64,000 bases of DNA from Oxalicibacterium flavum (GCF_014635065.1 NZ_BMCG01000001.1:496001-560000), one strand, 5' to 3'; counted from the first letter of the stretch, positions 8,612 to 20,142 are shown. The notes: generated by a model from the sequence alone, not told the origin. Numbers and translations are program-made.

Positions 8612-9724
8612 TCAACTCTGCATCAGCTTGCGATGCCGCTGGATGCTCATCAGTATTCCGACGCCGAGGCCCAGCGTCACGAACGCCGTGCCGCCATAGC
8701 TGAAGAACGGCAGCGGCACACCGACGACGGGCAGAATACCACTGACCATGCCCATGTTCACGAAGGCGTAGGTAAAGAAGATCATCGCCAGCGCTCCGGC
8801 CAGCAGGCGAGTGAACAGCGTCGGCGCCTGCGCCGCGATCACCATGCCGCGCCCGACCAGCAGCAGGTACAGGATCAGCAGCACGACGTTGCCGATCAGT
8901 CCGAATTCCTCGGAATAGACGGCGAAGATGAAATCGGTGGTGCGTTCGGGAATGAACTCGAGATGCGCCTGCGTACCGTTGAGCCAGCCCTTGCCGGTCA
9001 GCCCGCCGGAACCGATCGCGATCGTCGACTGGATGATGTGGAAACCCTTGCCAAGCGGATCGGTGGTCGGATCGATCAGCGTCAGCACGCGGCCACGCTG
9101 GTAGTCGTGCAGCATCGACCACGCGATCGGCAGGCTCGCCAGCACCGCCACGATGCCGGCGGCAATCACCTTCCACGACAGGCCGGCGAAGAAGACCACG
9201 TAGAAGCCCGCGCCCAGCACCAGCAGCGCCGTGCCCAGATCGGGCTGGCGCATGATGAGCGCGACCGGCACCATCAGCAACACGCCGGCGATCACGAATT
9301 CGCGCCAGCGGGTCGACTCTTCGCGTTTCTGAAAGAACCAGGCCAGCATCATCGGCATCGCGATCTTCATGATCTCGGACGGCTGGATCACCACGCCGAT
9401 ATCGATCCAGCGCCGCGCGCCGTTGCGGATCAGGCCGAACTGCGCCACCGCCAGCAGCAGCACGACACCGCCGACATAGAGCGGCACCGCGAACCGCATC
9501 AGCAGTTGGGGCGGCACCAACGCAGCGATCCACATCACCAGCAGCGACAGCGTGATGTTGCGCAGATGGTCTTCGATACGGCCCGGGAAATCGATGCCTG
9601 CAGAATAAAGCGTGATCGTACCGACTGTCATGATCAGGATCACGATCAGCATCAGCGGCCCATCGAATACGCGCACGTAGGGCGCGATCAGCTGCAGTGG
9701 GGAACGTTTTTCGAGACTCGCCAT
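8612..9724 (-). CDS. rodA: Peptidoglycan glycosyltransferase RodA (SEDS family)
   Basis: 370 residues, a polytopic inner-membrane SEDS polymerase that makes glycan strands for cell elongation with PBP2. About ten hydrophobic segments are evident, and the SEDS signature ERTTDFIFAVYSEEFG sits in the second half (about residues 250-265), followed by SYGG near the C-terminus. Two bases separate it from mrdA, so the pair is co-translated. Length agrees with E. coli RodA (370). Confidence 0.95.
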   Translation of the reverse strand: MASLEKRSPLQLIAPYVRVFDGPLMLIVILIMTVGTITLYSAGIDFPGRIEDHLRNITLSLLVMWIAALVPPQLLMRFAVPLYVGGVVLLLAVAQFGLIRNGARRWIDIGVVIQPSEIMKIAMPMMLAWFFQKREESTRWREFVIAGVLLMVPVALIMRQPDLGTALLVLGAGFYVVFFAGLSWKVIAAGIVAVLASLPIAWSMLHDYQRGRVLTLIDPTTDPLGKGFHIIQSTIAIGSGGLTGKGWLNGTQAHLEFIPERTTDFIFAVYSEEFGLIGNVVLLILYLLLVGRGMVIAAQAPTLFTRLLAGALAMIFFTYAFVNMGMVSGILPVVGVPLPFFSYGGTAFVTLGLGVGILMSIQRHRKLMQS

Positions 9725-9726
9725 GC

Positions 9727-11646
9727 CTACTCCACCATCTCGCCATCGAGCGCCATCATCACGGGCGCCGCGACCGGCTTGCCGTCCTTGTCTTCCGGAC
9801 GCTTGCCGAGCAGGTAATAGTCGAGCGCCATCTTGGCGATCGGCGCGGCAGCTGCCGATCCGAATCCGCCGTTTTCGACGATCAGCGCAATCGCGATCCT
9901 GGGCTTGTCGATCGGCGCGAACGCCGTGTACAGCGAGTGATCGCGATGCCGATCCTTCATTTTCGACGCATCGTATTTTTCATTCTGCCTGATCGTGATT
10001 GCCTGCGCCGTTCCGGTCTTTCCGGCCGACTCGTAACCGGCATTGCGGAAGACGCGCGAACTCGTGCCTTCCTTGACCACGCCGGCCATGGCGTGCTTGA
10101 CGAAGTCGATGTTCTCCTGCTTGAGCGGAATGCGGTAGCTCTCCTTGTGCACCGTCAGCGCGCGCTCTCCGCTCACGCCATCCTCAATGGATTGCACCAG
10201 ATGCGGCTTCATGACCACGCCGTTGTTGGCAAGCGTGGCCGTCGCATGCGCGAGCTGCAATGGCGTGAAGGCGTTATAGCCCTGGCCGATGCCGATCGAA
10301 ATCGTCTCGCCCGCGTACCAGCGCTTCTGCTCGGGCTTGCGATAGGCCTCGCGTTTCCACGCCGTCGAGGGCAACACGCCGCTACGCTCGAACTCGAGGT
10401 CGATGCCGGTCTTCTGGCCAAAGCCGAACGGCTTCATGAAATCGTGAATGGTATCGACACCGAGTTCACTGGCGAGAATGTAGTAATAGGTATTGCACGA
10501 CTGCGCAATGGACTTGTACATGTCGACGATGCCATGGCCGTTGGGCTTGTCGTCGCGGAACCGGTGGTTGCCGAACCAGAAATAACCGGGGTCAACGATC
10601 GAATCCGAGGGCTTGCGCTTGCCCAGCTCCAATGCCGCCAGCGCCATGAAGGGCTTGTAGGTCGAACCCGGCGGATAGGCGCCCGACAGCGGGCGGTTCA
10701 GCAGCGGATGATCGGGCGAATTATTGAGTTCATCCCAGCTCTGCTGGTCGATGCCTTCGACGAACAGATTGGGATCGTAATTCGGCATCGAGACATAGGC
10801 GAGGATGTCGCCGGTTTCCGGCTCGATCGCGATCAGCGCACCGCGCCGGTCGCCGAAGGCCTGTTCGACCACCTTCTGCAGTTCGATGTCGATCGACAGG
10901 ATCAGGTTGGAGCCGGGCGTGGCCGGCGTGCGCGACAGCGTGCGGATCGGCCGCCCGCCGGCCGAGACCTCGACCTCCTGATAGCCGGTGCGGCCGTGCA
11001 GGACTTCCTCGTAGCTGCGCTCCACGCCTTCCTTGCCGATATGCTCGGTGCCGCGATAGTTGGCCGATTCGCCATTTTCATCGATGCGCTTGACGTCGCG
11101 GTCGTTGATGCGTCCGATGTAGCCGATCACGTGCGCCGCGGTCGCGCCCTGCGGATACTGGCGGAACAGGCGCGCCTGCACTTCGACGCCGGGGAAGCGA
11201 TAGCGCAGCGCCGAGAAGCGCGCGACTTCCTCGTCGGTCAGGCGCACGCGGATCGGCGAACTGGCGAGGTTGCGCGACTCTTCGCGCAGCTTGCGGAAGC
11301 GGCGGCGGTCACGCGGCGTGATCTCGACCACGGTCGCCAGCTCGTCGATCAGTTCCTCGAGATCGCCCTGGATCTTGGACGGCGTGATCTCCAGCGTGTA
11401 GGCCGAGAAATTGCGCGCCAGCACCACGCCGTTGCGGTCGGTAATCAGGCCGCGATTGGGCACGATGGGAATCACCGAGATGCGGTTGTCCTCGGCCTGC
11501 GCCACATAATCGTCGTGCTTGAATACCTGCAGCCAGAAGAAGCGCGCCGCCAGGCAGACGAACAGCACGAACACCAGCGCACCGGCCACCGACAGGCGCA
11601 GCCGGAAGCGATGCAACTCGCGTTCGGTATCCTTGAATTCAGTCAT
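9727..11646 (-). CDS. mrdA: Penicillin-binding protein 2 (elongasome transpeptidase)
   Basis: 639 residues, a class B PBP that cross-links peptidoglycan during elongation. There is one membrane segment at about 22-42, a dimerisation/pedestal region, and a transpeptidase domain with the nucleophile Ser328 in STYK, the second motif SCN and the third motif KTG at 543-545. It lies between mreD and rodA in the usual elongasome order. No missing catalytic residue was seen. Confidence 0.96.
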   Translation of the reverse strand: MTEFKDTERELHRFRLRLSVAGALVFVLFVCLAARFFWLQVFKHDDYVAQAEDNRISVIPIVPNRGLITDRNGVVLARNFSAYTLEITPSKIQGDLEELIDELATVVEITPRDRRRFRKLREESRNLASSPIRVRLTDEEVARFSALRYRFPGVEVQARLFRQYPQGATAAHVIGYIGRINDRDVKRIDENGESANYRGTEHIGKEGVERSYEEVLHGRTGYQEVEVSAGGRPIRTLSRTPATPGSNLILSIDIELQKVVEQAFGDRRGALIAIEPETGDILAYVSMPNYDPNLFVEGIDQQSWDELNNSPDHPLLNRPLSGAYPPGSTYKPFMALAALELGKRKPSDSIVDPGYFWFGNHRFRDDKPNGHGIVDMYKSIAQSCNTYYYILASELGVDTIHDFMKPFGFGQKTGIDLEFERSGVLPSTAWKREAYRKPEQKRWYAGETISIGIGQGYNAFTPLQLAHATATLANNGVVMKPHLVQSIEDGVSGERALTVHKESYRIPLKQENIDFVKHAMAGVVKEGTSSRVFRNAGYESAGKTGTAQAITIRQNEKYDASKMKDRHRDHSLYTAFAPIDKPRIAIALIVENGGFGSAAAAPIAKMALDYYLLGKRPEDKDGKPVAAPVMMALDGEMVE

Positions 11647-11714
11647 GCTTTTCCGGTAGCGGATCGCGCGCGGACGCGGACCTCAACATTCTCTCTTCAT
11701 GACGCGCACGGCCG

Positions 11715-12230
11715 TCAAATCGGCCGCGTGTCGTCCTTGTCGGTGGCGCGGCGTTGCGGTGCCAGCAGCAGCCACGTGACGAACGGCCACAAGATGGCGG
11801 CCACCAGGCTCTCGGCAAAGATCAGCCAGCCCGGGAACGGGCCGCCCACCATCAGCCGCACCACCAGCCCGACCAGTTGCGCCAGCAACATCAGCGCGAA
11901 CACATGCAATGCCTGCACTCCCATCGGAAACCACAGCACGCGACGGTGGATCATGATCGCGAAGTAGGACAGCAGCGTATAGGCCAGCGCGTTCTCGCCC
12001 AGCAGCGATGCATCGTGCACGTCCATCAGCAATCCCATGAAGAAGGCGATGCCGATACCGACCTTGCGCGGCTGATGGATGCTCCAGAACACCAGCGTCA
12101 GCGCGACGAAGTCAGGAATGCCGACCCACTGCCCCCATGGCAGCAGATTGAGCAGGAAGGCAATCAGCAGACTGAACGCGATGAACAGCGGGCTGGCCGG
12201 CAGCAGGATGTAATGCGGATGCTGGCTCAT
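11715..12230 (-). CDS. mreD: Rod shape-determining protein MreD
   Basis: 171 residues, mostly hydrophobic with about five or six membrane segments, the size and place of MreD. It links MreC to the RodA/PBP2 complex in the inner membrane. Its ATG overlaps the mreC stop (ATGA type), indicating translational coupling. Assignment rests on hydrophobic pattern plus position between mreC and mrdA. Confidence 0.9.
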   Translation of the reverse strand: MSQHPHYILLPASPLFIAFSLLIAFLLNLLPWGQWVGIPDFVALTLVFWSIHQPRKVGIGIAFFMGLLMDVHDASLLGENALAYTLLSYFAIMIHRRVLWFPMGVQALHVFALMLLAQLVGLVVRLMVGGPFPGWLIFAESLVAAILWPFVTWLLLAPQRRATDKDDTRPI

Positions 12231-13207
12231 TGCGGCGCCTCCGGAGCGGTTTCTTCCTGCGCGGCAGGCGCTTCAGGCGCCTTTTCCTCCACTACGTCGC
12301 CGCGACTAGTCGCATGCTGCAGCAAGCCTTTCTTGCGGCCGGCCTGCTTGTTCTCATCGGGCGGACGCGGCTCGTACTTGTTTTCCACCAACAGGATCAG
12401 GAGCTGGCGATTGCGGTCGAAGCCGGCGGTCGGCTTGCAGACGATGCGCGCGAACATGTCCGACTTGCGCTCGACCTCGGTGACGGTCGCCACGGCCAGT
12501 CCCGCCGGATAGATGCCGTCGATGCCCGAAGTAACCAGCACATCGCCTTCCTGGATATCGACGTTGGACGGCTGGAACCGCAGTTCCAGCAGGTTCGACT
12601 GGCCACGGCCGTAGGCCACGCTGCGCAGGCCGTTGCGCACCACCTGCACCGGCAGCACCTGATCCTTGTCGGTCACCAGCGTGACTTCGGAACTGAACGG
12701 GAACACGCGCGTGACCTGCCCCACCACGCCGACATGGTCGATGACCGGCTGGCCGCGTTCGACGCCACTCTGGCTGCCGCGATCGAGCATGATCTTGCGC
12801 GTGAACGGATCGCGCGTGTCGTAGAGGATTTCGCCCATGATGGACTTGACCGGCAGGCGCTCCCTGGCTTCGAGCAGATTGCGCAACTGGGCGTTTTCCA
12901 TCAGCAGCAACTGCCCCTGCTGCAAGGCGTGCGCATCGATGGTCTGTTGCCGCTTGAGTGCCTCGTTCTCGGCCTTGATGTCGGTCAGCGTGGTGAAATA
13001 GTCGCCCACGTAATACAGTACGTCGCGCGGCGCCATGGCAACGACCTGCAAGGGATAGAGTGCGGTGGACACCACCTGCCGTACCACGCCGAGCGTGCGC
13101 ATGTGGGAATCGATGAACAGCAACACCAGCGCAATCAGTGCAAAGCACACCATCTTCGCGCGTGCCGAGGCACCTTGTTTGAAAAGCGGTGGTGGGCTGT
13201 ATTCCAT
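12227..13207 (-). CDS. mreC: Rod shape-determining protein MreC
   Basis: 326 residues. One membrane segment at about 20-40 is followed by a coiled coil at about 70-110 and two beta-barrel domains in the periplasm (IMGEILYDTRDPFTRKIMLDRG, residues about 122-143, is a typical MreC stretch). The tail of about 45 residues is Pro/Glu/Ala-rich and low in complexity. MreC scaffolds and activates PBP2. The gene lies 174 bases after mreB, with a hairpin in between. Confidence 0.93.
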   Translation of the reverse strand: MEYSPPPLFKQGASARAKMVCFALIALVLLFIDSHMRTLGVVRQVVSTALYPLQVVAMAPRDVLYYVGDYFTTLTDIKAENEALKRQQTIDAHALQQGQLLLMENAQLRNLLEARERLPVKSIMGEILYDTRDPFTRKIMLDRGSQSGVERGQPVIDHVGVVGQVTRVFPFSSEVTLVTDKDQVLPVQVVRNGLRSVAYGRGQSNLLELRFQPSNVDIQEGDVLVTSGIDGIYPAGLAVATVTEVERKSDMFARIVCKPTAGFDRNRQLLILLVENKYEPRPPDENKQAGRKKGLLQHATSRGDVVEEKAPEAPAAQEETAPEAPQ

Positions 13208-13274
13208 TTAATGCCTGGGGGAGCTGCCGGGGATGGCTGAAATGCGGGTCGCCAAAGTGCGGATCACGGACTGG

Positions 13275-13304
13275 CGCCGCCGGTCCTGCATGAGGCCGGC
13301 GGCG
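13275..13304 (-). repeat. GC-rich hairpin between mreB and mreC
   Basis: A perfect 9-bp stem, CGCCGCCGG at 13275-13283 pairing with 13296-13304, with a 12-base loop. No T-run follows on the minus strand, so it is not a standard terminator. It may act as an mRNA-stability or partial read-through element that keeps mreB expression above mreC. Confidence 0.45.
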
Positions 13305-13381
13305 GCAAGAGACTCTGTTTCGCTACGGACTTTCTTCATCGGTTCATGCGTTCATCGAAGAATGCGCACAAGCCGGGACGA

Positions 13382-14551
<1,170 letters not shown>

Positions 14552-14568
14552 TTAGCCGCGTATTCTAC

Positions 14569-14597
14569 CTTATAATTCCGCTTGATTTGACCCACAA
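14569..14597 (-). promoter_or_regulatory. Candidate sigma-70 promoter for mreB
   Basis: On the minus strand TTGTGG (14592-14597) and TATAAG (14569-14574) are separated by 17 bases, about 144 bases upstream of the mreB ATG. The -10 element matches five of six consensus bases; the -35 matches four. The same AT-rich patch holds TATAAT on the plus strand (14571-14576), but no good -35 lies upstream of that copy. Confidence 0.4.
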
Positions 14598-14717
14598 AAA
14601 TCGCAAAAACAAGCGGCTTGTGCACGATCTTGCCGCCAACGGGCAGGAACAGACACGCATTTTGTCCAAACCGGTTTTTCTTAACATTTTGTCAGCGGCC
14701 CGGCCGCTTCCCGACCC

Positions 14718-15020
14718 ATGTCTCTCGAACTTTCCGACGTCAAACGCCTATCGATCCTCGCGCAGATCGAACTGACCGACACCCAGTCTGCCCAGACACT
14801 GGACAAGCTCAACGGCATCTTCGCCCTCGTCGAGGAATTGCGCGCGATCGATACCAGCGGCGTCGAACCGCTGAACCACCCGATCGCCGCCGTGCTGCCC
14901 GAACTGTCGCTGCGCCTGCGCGAGGACGTCGCCAGCGAACCCGACCGCCGCGACAACTACCAGAAGCCGGCACCGGCCACGCAGGACGGCCTGTACCTGG
15001 TTCCCAAGGTCATCGAATAA
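14718..15020 (+). CDS. gatC: Asp/Glu-tRNA amidotransferase subunit C
   Basis: 100 residues matching GatC throughout ([15 protein letters not shown] at the start, GVEPLNHP in the middle, DNYQKPAPA near the end). GatC is the small linker that stabilises the GatA-GatB complex. It leads gatC-gatA-gatB and is divergent from mreB, with 292 bases between. No strong ribosome site is visible; a 7-bp inverted repeat (14694-14708) lies just upstream of the start. Confidence 0.94.
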   Translation: MSLELSDVKRLSILAQIELTDTQSAQTLDKLNGIFALVEELRAIDTSGVEPLNHPIAAVLPELSLRLREDVASEPDRRDNYQKPAPATQDGLYLVPKVIE

Positions 15021-15084
15021 CAAAGACGGCAAGGCCCGCTCTGCCCTCGACGCCTGTTCGTCGCCACCGCATCCGATTCTCACC

Positions 15085-16545
15085 ATGCACACCAAGACCC
15101 TCAAAGAACTCTCCGACCTGCTGCACGCCAAGGAAATCTCGGCGACCGAGCTGGCCTCGCTGTTCCTCGCGCGCATCCACGCCAGCGACCTCAACGCCTT
15201 CCTGCACGTGGACGACGAACTGACGCTGCAGCAGGCCAGACAGGCCGACCAGCGGCTGGCTGCCGGCGACGCCACCGCGCTGACCGGCATCCCGATCGCG
15301 CACAAGGACATCTTCGTCACGCGCGACTGGCGTTCGACCGCGGCCTCGAAGATGCTCGAAAACTACGTGAGTCCGTTCGATGCCACCGTGGTCGAGCGCT
15401 TTAATCAAGCCGGCACCGTCACGCTCGGCAAGCTCAACTGCGACGAGTTCGCGATGGGTTCGTCCAACGAGAATTCGTACTTCGGCGCGGTGAAGAATCC
15501 GTGGGACACCAGCGCGATTCCGGGCGGCTCGTCCGGCGGTTCGGCCGCCGCGATTGCCGCGCGCCTGGCACCGGCCGCCACTGCCACCGACACCGGCGGC
15601 TCGATCCGCCAGCCGGCCGCGCTGTGCGGCGTGACCGGCATCAAGCCGACCTACGGCCGCGTCTCGCGCTTCGGCATGATCGCGTTCGCGTCCTCGCTCG
15701 ACCAGGGCGGTCCGATCGCGCAAACCGCCGAAGATTGCGGCCTGCTGCTCAACGCCATGTGCGGCTTCGACGAGCGCGATTCGACCAGCGTCGAGCGCCC
15801 GTCCGAGGATTTCACGCGCGAGCTGAACGCGCCGCTGCAGGGCCTGCGCATCGGCATTCCTCGCGAATACTTCGGCGAAGGCCTGGCAGCCGACGTCGAG
15901 CAGGCGGTACGCGCCGCGCTGACCGAGTTCGAGAAACTCGGCGCCACGCTGGTCGATATTTCGCTGCCCAAGACCGCGCTGTCGATCCCGACCTATTACG
16001 TGATCGCGCCGGCCGAAGCGTCGTCCAACCTGTCGCGCTTCGACGGCGTGCGCTACGGCTACCGCGCCAGCGACTACAAGGACCTGTCCGACATGTACCG
16101 CAAGACGCGCGCCGAAGGTTTCGGCGACGAGGTCAAGCGCCGCATCCTGGTCGGCGCCTACGTGCTGTCGCACGGTTATTACGATGCCTATTACGTGCAG
16201 GCGCAGAAGATCCGTCGCCTGATCGCGCAGGACTTCCAGCAGGCCTTCACCCAGTGCGACGTCATCATGGGGCCGGTCGCGCCGACCGTGGCGTGGGACC
16301 TCGGTGCGAAGGCCGACGATCCGGTCGCCAACTATCTGGCCGATATCTATACACTCTCGACCAGCCTCGCCGGCCTGCCCGGCATGTCGATTCCATGCGG
16401 CTTCGGTCAGGGCGAGAAAAACGGCAAGCGCCCGGTCGGCCTGCAGTTAATCGGCAATTATTTCGCGGAAGCGAAGCTGCTCAACGTCGCACACCAGTAC
16501 CAGCAGGCGACCGACTGGCACGCGCGCCAGCCGGCCGGCATCTGA
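15085..16545 (+). CDS. gatA: Asp/Glu-tRNA amidotransferase subunit A
   Basis: 486 residues of the amidase-signature family. The Ser-cisSer-Lys triad is complete: Lys74 in AHKD, Ser149 in GGSSGGS and Ser173 in TGGS. GatA releases ammonia from glutamine and passes it to GatB for amidation of mischarged Glu-tRNA(Gln) or Asp-tRNA(Asn). It lies 64 bases after gatC. Length is as expected. Confidence 0.97.
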   Translation: MHTKTLKELSDLLHAKEISATELASLFLARIHASDLNAFLHVDDELTLQQARQADQRLAAGDATALTGIPIAHKDIFVTRDWRSTAASKMLENYVSPFDATVVERFNQAGTVTLGKLNCDEFAMGSSNENSYFGAVKNPWDTSAIPGGSSGGSAAAIAARLAPAATATDTGGSIRQPAALCGVTGIKPTYGRVSRFGMIAFASSLDQGGPIAQTAEDCGLLLNAMCGFDERDSTSVERPSEDFTRELNAPLQGLRIGIPREYFGEGLAADVEQAVRAALTEFEKLGATLVDISLPKTALSIPTYYVIAPAEASSNLSRFDGVRYGYRASDYKDLSDMYRKTRAEGFGDEVKRRILVGAYVLSHGYYDAYYVQAQKIRRLIAQDFQQAFTQCDVIMGPVAPTVAWDLGAKADDPVANYLADIYTLSTSLAGLPGMSIPCGFGQGEKNGKRPVGLQLIGNYFAEAKLLNVAHQYQQATDWHARQPAGI

Positions 16546-16590
16546 AGAACCAAACACATCAGCACACAACGCTCGAGAGCGAGGAAAACT

Positions 16591-18051
16591 ATGCAGTGGG
16601 AAGTAGTCATCGGTATGGAAACGCATGCGCAGTTGACGACCGCATCCAAGATCTTCAGCGGTTCGCCGACGCGCTTCGGCGCCGCGCCCAATACGCAGAC
16701 GTCGCCGGTCGATCTGGCATTGCCGGGCGCGCTGCCGGTCATGAACCGCGCCGCCGTCGAACGCGCGATCCAGTTCGGACTCGCGATCGATGCGCACATC
16801 GCGCCGACCTCGGTGTTCGCGCGCAAGAATTACTTCTATCCCGATCTGCCCAAGGGCTACCAGATCAGCCAGATGGACCTGCCGGTAGTGCAGGGCGGCA
16901 AGGTCTCGTTCGCGCTCGAGGTTGACGGCAAGACCGAGATCCGCTCGGTGCAATTGACGCGCGCGCATCTGGAAGAAGATGCCGGCAAGTCGCTGCACGA
17001 GGATTACCACGGCATGAGCGGCATCGACCTCAACCGTGCCGGCACGCCGCTGCTCGAGATCGTGACCGAACCCGACATGCGCAGCGCAGCCGAAGCGGTC
17101 GCCTACGCCAAGGCGCTGCACACGCTGGTGACCTGGCTGGGCATCTGCGACGGCAACATGCAGGAAGGCTCGTTCCGCTGCGATGCCAACGTCTCGGTAC
17201 GCCCGGTCGGCCAGAAGGAATACGGCACGCGCTGCGAGATCAAGAACCTCAACTCGTTCCGCTTCCTCGAAGAGGCGATCAACTACGAGGTGCGCCGCCA
17301 GATCGAACTAATCGAGGACGGCGGCCGCGTAGTGCAGGCGACGCGCCTGTACGACCCGGACCGCAAGGAAACGCGCGAGATGCGCAGCAAGGAAGACGCG
17401 CAGGATTACCGCTACTTCCCCGATCCCGACCTGCCGCCGCTGGTCATCGGCGAGGAATGGATCGCGCGCGTAAAGGCCGCCATGCCGGAACTGCCGGGCG
17501 CGATGCGCGAACGCTTCGTGCGCGACTATGCGCTGTCCGAATACGATGCCGCCGTGCTCACGCAGTCGAAGGCGATGGCCGCCTACTTCGAAGCCGTGGT
17601 CGCCAAGGGCGGCAAGGATCAGGCCAAACCCGCCGCCAACTGGCTGATGGGCGACGTCGCCTCGACCCTGAACCGCGAAGGCATCGAGATCGACGCCGCA
17701 CCTGTGCAGCCCGCGCAACTGTCGCTGCTGCTGCAGCGCATCACCGACGGCACCATCTCCAACAAGATCGCCAAGGAAGTGTTCGGCGGCATGTGGGAAG
17801 CGAAATCGGACAATGCCGCGCTGGCCGACGAGATCATCGAAGCCAAGGGCCTCAAGCAAATTTCCGACAGCGGCGCGCTCGAGAAGATCGTTGACGACGT
17901 GCTGGCCGCCAACGAGAAATCCGTCGCCGAATACCGCGCCGGCAAGGAACAGGCGATCAACGCGCTGATGGGCCAGGCGATGAAGGCCAGCCGCGGCAAG
18001 GCCAATCCGGCACAGCTGACGGAAATGCTGAAGAAGAAGCTGGCCTCCTGA
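16591..18051 (+). CDS. gatB: Asp/Glu-tRNA amidotransferase subunit B
   Basis: 486 residues. The N-terminal kinase/amidotransferase domain begins [15 protein letters not shown] and contains the conserved [13 protein letters not shown] (about 76-88) and [11 protein letters not shown]. The C-terminal YqeY-like tail domain, which holds the tRNA, covers about the last 150 residues. GatB phosphorylates and amidates the mischarged aminoacyl-tRNA. It is the last gene of the operon and is followed by a strong terminator. Confidence 0.97.
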   Translation: MQWEVVIGMETHAQLTTASKIFSGSPTRFGAAPNTQTSPVDLALPGALPVMNRAAVERAIQFGLAIDAHIAPTSVFARKNYFYPDLPKGYQISQMDLPVVQGGKVSFALEVDGKTEIRSVQLTRAHLEEDAGKSLHEDYHGMSGIDLNRAGTPLLEIVTEPDMRSAAEAVAYAKALHTLVTWLGICDGNMQEGSFRCDANVSVRPVGQKEYGTRCEIKNLNSFRFLEEAINYEVRRQIELIEDGGRVVQATRLYDPDRKETREMRSKEDAQDYRYFPDPDLPPLVIGEEWIARVKAAMPELPGAMRERFVRDYALSEYDAAVLTQSKAMAAYFEAVVAKGGKDQAKPAANWLMGDVASTLNREGIEIDAAPVQPAQLSLLLQRITDGTISNKIAKEVFGGMWEAKSDNAALADEIIEAKGLKQISDSGALEKIVDDVLAANEKSVAEYRAGKEQAINALMGQAMKASRGKANPAQLTEMLKKKLAS

Positions 18052-18067
18052 CCGCACGTGGCTCAAC

Positions 18068-18097
18068 AAAAAAGCGCGCCGGCTGGCGCGCTTTTTT
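18068..18097 (+). terminator. Bidirectional terminator between gatB and DUF805 gene
   Basis: A perfect 13-bp stem (18068-18080 with 18085-18097) closes a GGCT loop; the arms end in six A and six T, so it works on both strands. It sits between convergent gatB and the leftward DUF805 gene. Confidence 0.92.
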
Positions 18098-18212
18098 CAT
18101 GCAGGAGCGATTCATGCGGATTCGCCTTCAAGCGCAGAACAAGGCGGAGTGCCGAAGGCAGTGCCGATGCACGGCAAGGTCCCCAACGCAGTTATGCGCT
18201 GGCGAATCCGTA

Positions 18213-18530
18213 TCAGTCGAAGCGCGTGGTCTGCTTGCTGTCTTGCACGTACCAGATGACCAGCACGATCCAGCCGATGATCGGAACGAAACCGATCAGT
18301 TGCCACCAGCCGCTGCGATCGGTGTCGTGCAAGCGTCGCGCCGAGACCGCGATGTTCGGCAGCAGCAGCGCCAGCGACAACAGTTGCGGTAGCCGTTCGC
18401 TGATCAAACCCAGCACGAAGGCGGCGATCACGTTGAACAGCACCCACCACCAGAATTCCGAACGTGTGGCGCGGCCCTTGAAGTCGGCGTATTTTCTGAA
18501 GCAGGTACGTATCGATTCCGTGAACGTCAT
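18213..18530 (-). CDS. DUF805 small membrane protein
   Basis: 105 residues matching the DUF805 family: an N-terminal YADFKGRATRSEFWWWVLF motif, several hydrophobic segments, and a conserved ARRLHDTDRSGWWQL before the last segment. These are small integral membrane proteins of unknown function, the E. coli relatives being YhaH/YhaI. The ATG at 18530 was chosen because GGGGAG lies just upstream. It is the last gene of a leftward series with pyrE, facing the gatB terminator. Confidence 0.88.
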   Translation of the reverse strand: MTFTESIRTCFRKYADFKGRATRSEFWWWVLFNVIAAFVLGLISERLPQLLSLALLLPNIAVSARRLHDTDRSGWWQLIGFVPIIGWIVLVIWYVQDSKQTTRFD

Positions 18531-18667
18531 GATGCTCCCCTCTCCTTGTCGTTGCGGTGGCTGAATCCTGCCCGCATCATACGCTGCGCATGGCGCAATG
18601 GTGATTTTTTGGCAAACGCCGCATTGCAGGCGTGCGTTGCAAGAAAAAACGTCTGACTGCGCGCAAT

Positions 18668-19255
18668 CTATTTTGCGGATTGCACGGACAACTGCCGGCC
18701 GGCGAGTTCGCGGTAACGCTGCAGGATGCTGTCGTACTTGCCGTTGAGGCGCACCAGATCGTCTTCGGCGTCCTGCAGGCTGCGGCCGATGGCGCGCATG
18801 CGCACTGCGGCGCGTTCCTGCGCGGCGGCATCGCCATCCGCCGCCTCCCATTCCTGCCGTGCAACCAGCAGCGCTCCCTTGTGCTGCACGACCAGGTTGC
18901 CGAGCGAGGCGCTTTCGCGCTGGCGTGCGACTTCGATGTCATCCTCGCTGCGGTAGCGCGACATCAGCGCATGGTCGGCACGCTGGCGTTCGCGACGCGC
19001 ATCTTCCTCGGCCTGGCGCTGGCGCCGTTGCTGGTCGAGGACGCGCTGCTGTTCCGCCGTCGGCGGCGCCGCGATCTCGCGCCGGAACACACCGTTGCGG
19101 CCGTATTCGCGCACCGTGCGGTCGGCGCATTCGGGAATCGGACGGTCGGAGGTCAGGGTGCGGCCGGCGGCATCCTTGCAGGCAATGATGCCCGCGTGCG
19201 CCGCCATCGGGTACAGCAACCAGAGAACCAAGAGTTTTCCTGCCATACCCGCCAT
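18668..19255 (-). CDS. DUF4124-containing periplasmic protein
   Basis: 195 residues. A signal peptide (residues about 1-22, ending AAHA) precedes a short DUF4124-like segment (IIACKDAAGRTLTSDRPIPEC) with two cysteines. The rest is a charged, mostly helical region rich in Gln, Arg and Glu, probably coiled coil (about 65-185). Function unknown. A GGGAGG five bases before the ATG at 19255 decides the start; an ATG at 19273 would overlap the pyrE stop. It probably rides on the pyrE transcript. Confidence 0.75.
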   Translation of the reverse strand: MAGMAGKLLVLWLLYPMAAHAGIIACKDAAGRTLTSDRPIPECADRTVREYGRNGVFRREIAAPPTAEQQRVLDQQRRQRQAEEDARRERQRADHALMSRYRSEDDIEVARQRESASLGNLVVQHKGALLVARQEWEAADGDAAAQERAAVRMRAIGRSLQDAEDDLVRLNGKYDSILQRYRELAGRQLSVQSAK

Positions 19256-19272
19256 GCTGCCTCCCTGCTGCA

Positions 19273-19938
19273 TCAGCTCACGCCATATCTCCTGCGATAG
19301 GCGGCCACCGCTTCCTTGTATTGCGCGAGCTCCGGATTGGCGCCCGCGTTGGAAATGTATTCGAACAGATCTTCCAGATTGCCGATCGACACCACCGGGA
19401 TGCCGTAGGCCTTGCTCACTTCCTGCACCGCCGAATGCGCGGACAGCGCATCGTCCTTGCCCGAACGCTCCATGCGGTCGAGCGCGATCAGCACCGCGCA
19501 TGGCGTGGCACCGGCGGCGCGGATCATATCGACCGATTCGCGCACCGAGGTGCCGGCCGAGATCACGTCGTCGATGATGACCACGCGTCCTTCGAGTTTG
19601 GCGCCGACGATGGTGCCGCCTTCGCCGTGGTCCTTCGCTTCCTTGCGGTTGAAGGCGAACGGCACGTCGCGTCCCTTGTTGGCCAGCGCCACCGCGGTCG
19701 CCGACGCCAGCGTGATGCCCTTGTAGGCGGGGCCGAACAGCATGTCGAATTCCACGCCCGATTCGAGCAGCGTCTGCGCATAGAACTCCGACAGGCGCGC
19801 CAGCGTGCCTCCCTGGCTGAACAGGCCGGCATTGAAAAAGTACGGCGAGGTGCGGCCTGCCTTGGTGACGAATTCGCCGAAGCGCAAGACGCCGGTTTCT
19901 ACCGAAAATTGGATGAATTCCTGCCGTAAATTGTTCAA
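19273..19938 (-). CDS. pyrE: Orotate phosphoribosyltransferase
   Basis: 221 residues. PyrE joins orotate to PRPP to make OMP in pyrimidine synthesis. The type-I phosphoribosyltransferase fingerprint [13 protein letters not shown] is present near residue 120, and [10 protein letters not shown] is the flexible catalytic loop. No ATG precedes the conserved NNLRQEF, and ACGGAG lies 5 bases before a TTG at 19938, so I read TTG as the start. The intergenic region is shared with divergent xth. Confidence 0.93.
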   Translation of the reverse strand: MNNLRQEFIQFSVETGVLRFGEFVTKAGRTSPYFFNAGLFSQGGTLARLSEFYAQTLLESGVEFDMLFGPAYKGITLASATAVALANKGRDVPFAFNRKEAKDHGEGGTIVGAKLEGRVVIIDDVISAGTSVRESVDMIRAAGATPCAVLIALDRMERSGKDDALSAHSAVQEVSKAYGIPVVSIGNLEDLFEYISNAGANPELAQYKEAVAAYRRRYGVS

Positions 19939-20142
19939 GACGACTCCGTAACGGGATGAAAAGTGACGAAATTTGTCGCGCCGCAGCGCGCCAGGGCCAC
20001 ATTTTAAATCCTTCCCGCCCGCGCAGGACCACAATGCAAGCCATGTGCCTGCCCTCCTGCCACGACGATTGCCGTGACGGCTGCCGGGGCCGGCCGGCGC
20101 CGAATCGGGTATCCTGTCGCCTCTTTCCGCATTGCCCACATC

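Noticed and set aside
9697-11967. 756-codon plus-strand frame opposite mrdA
   Set aside because: PBP2 catalytic motifs are on the minus strand; the plus product is low-complexity and unlike any family.
14571-14576. Perfect TATAAT on the plus strand as gatC promoter
   Set aside because: No acceptable -35 at 16-18 bases; the same patch fits a minus-strand mreB promoter better.
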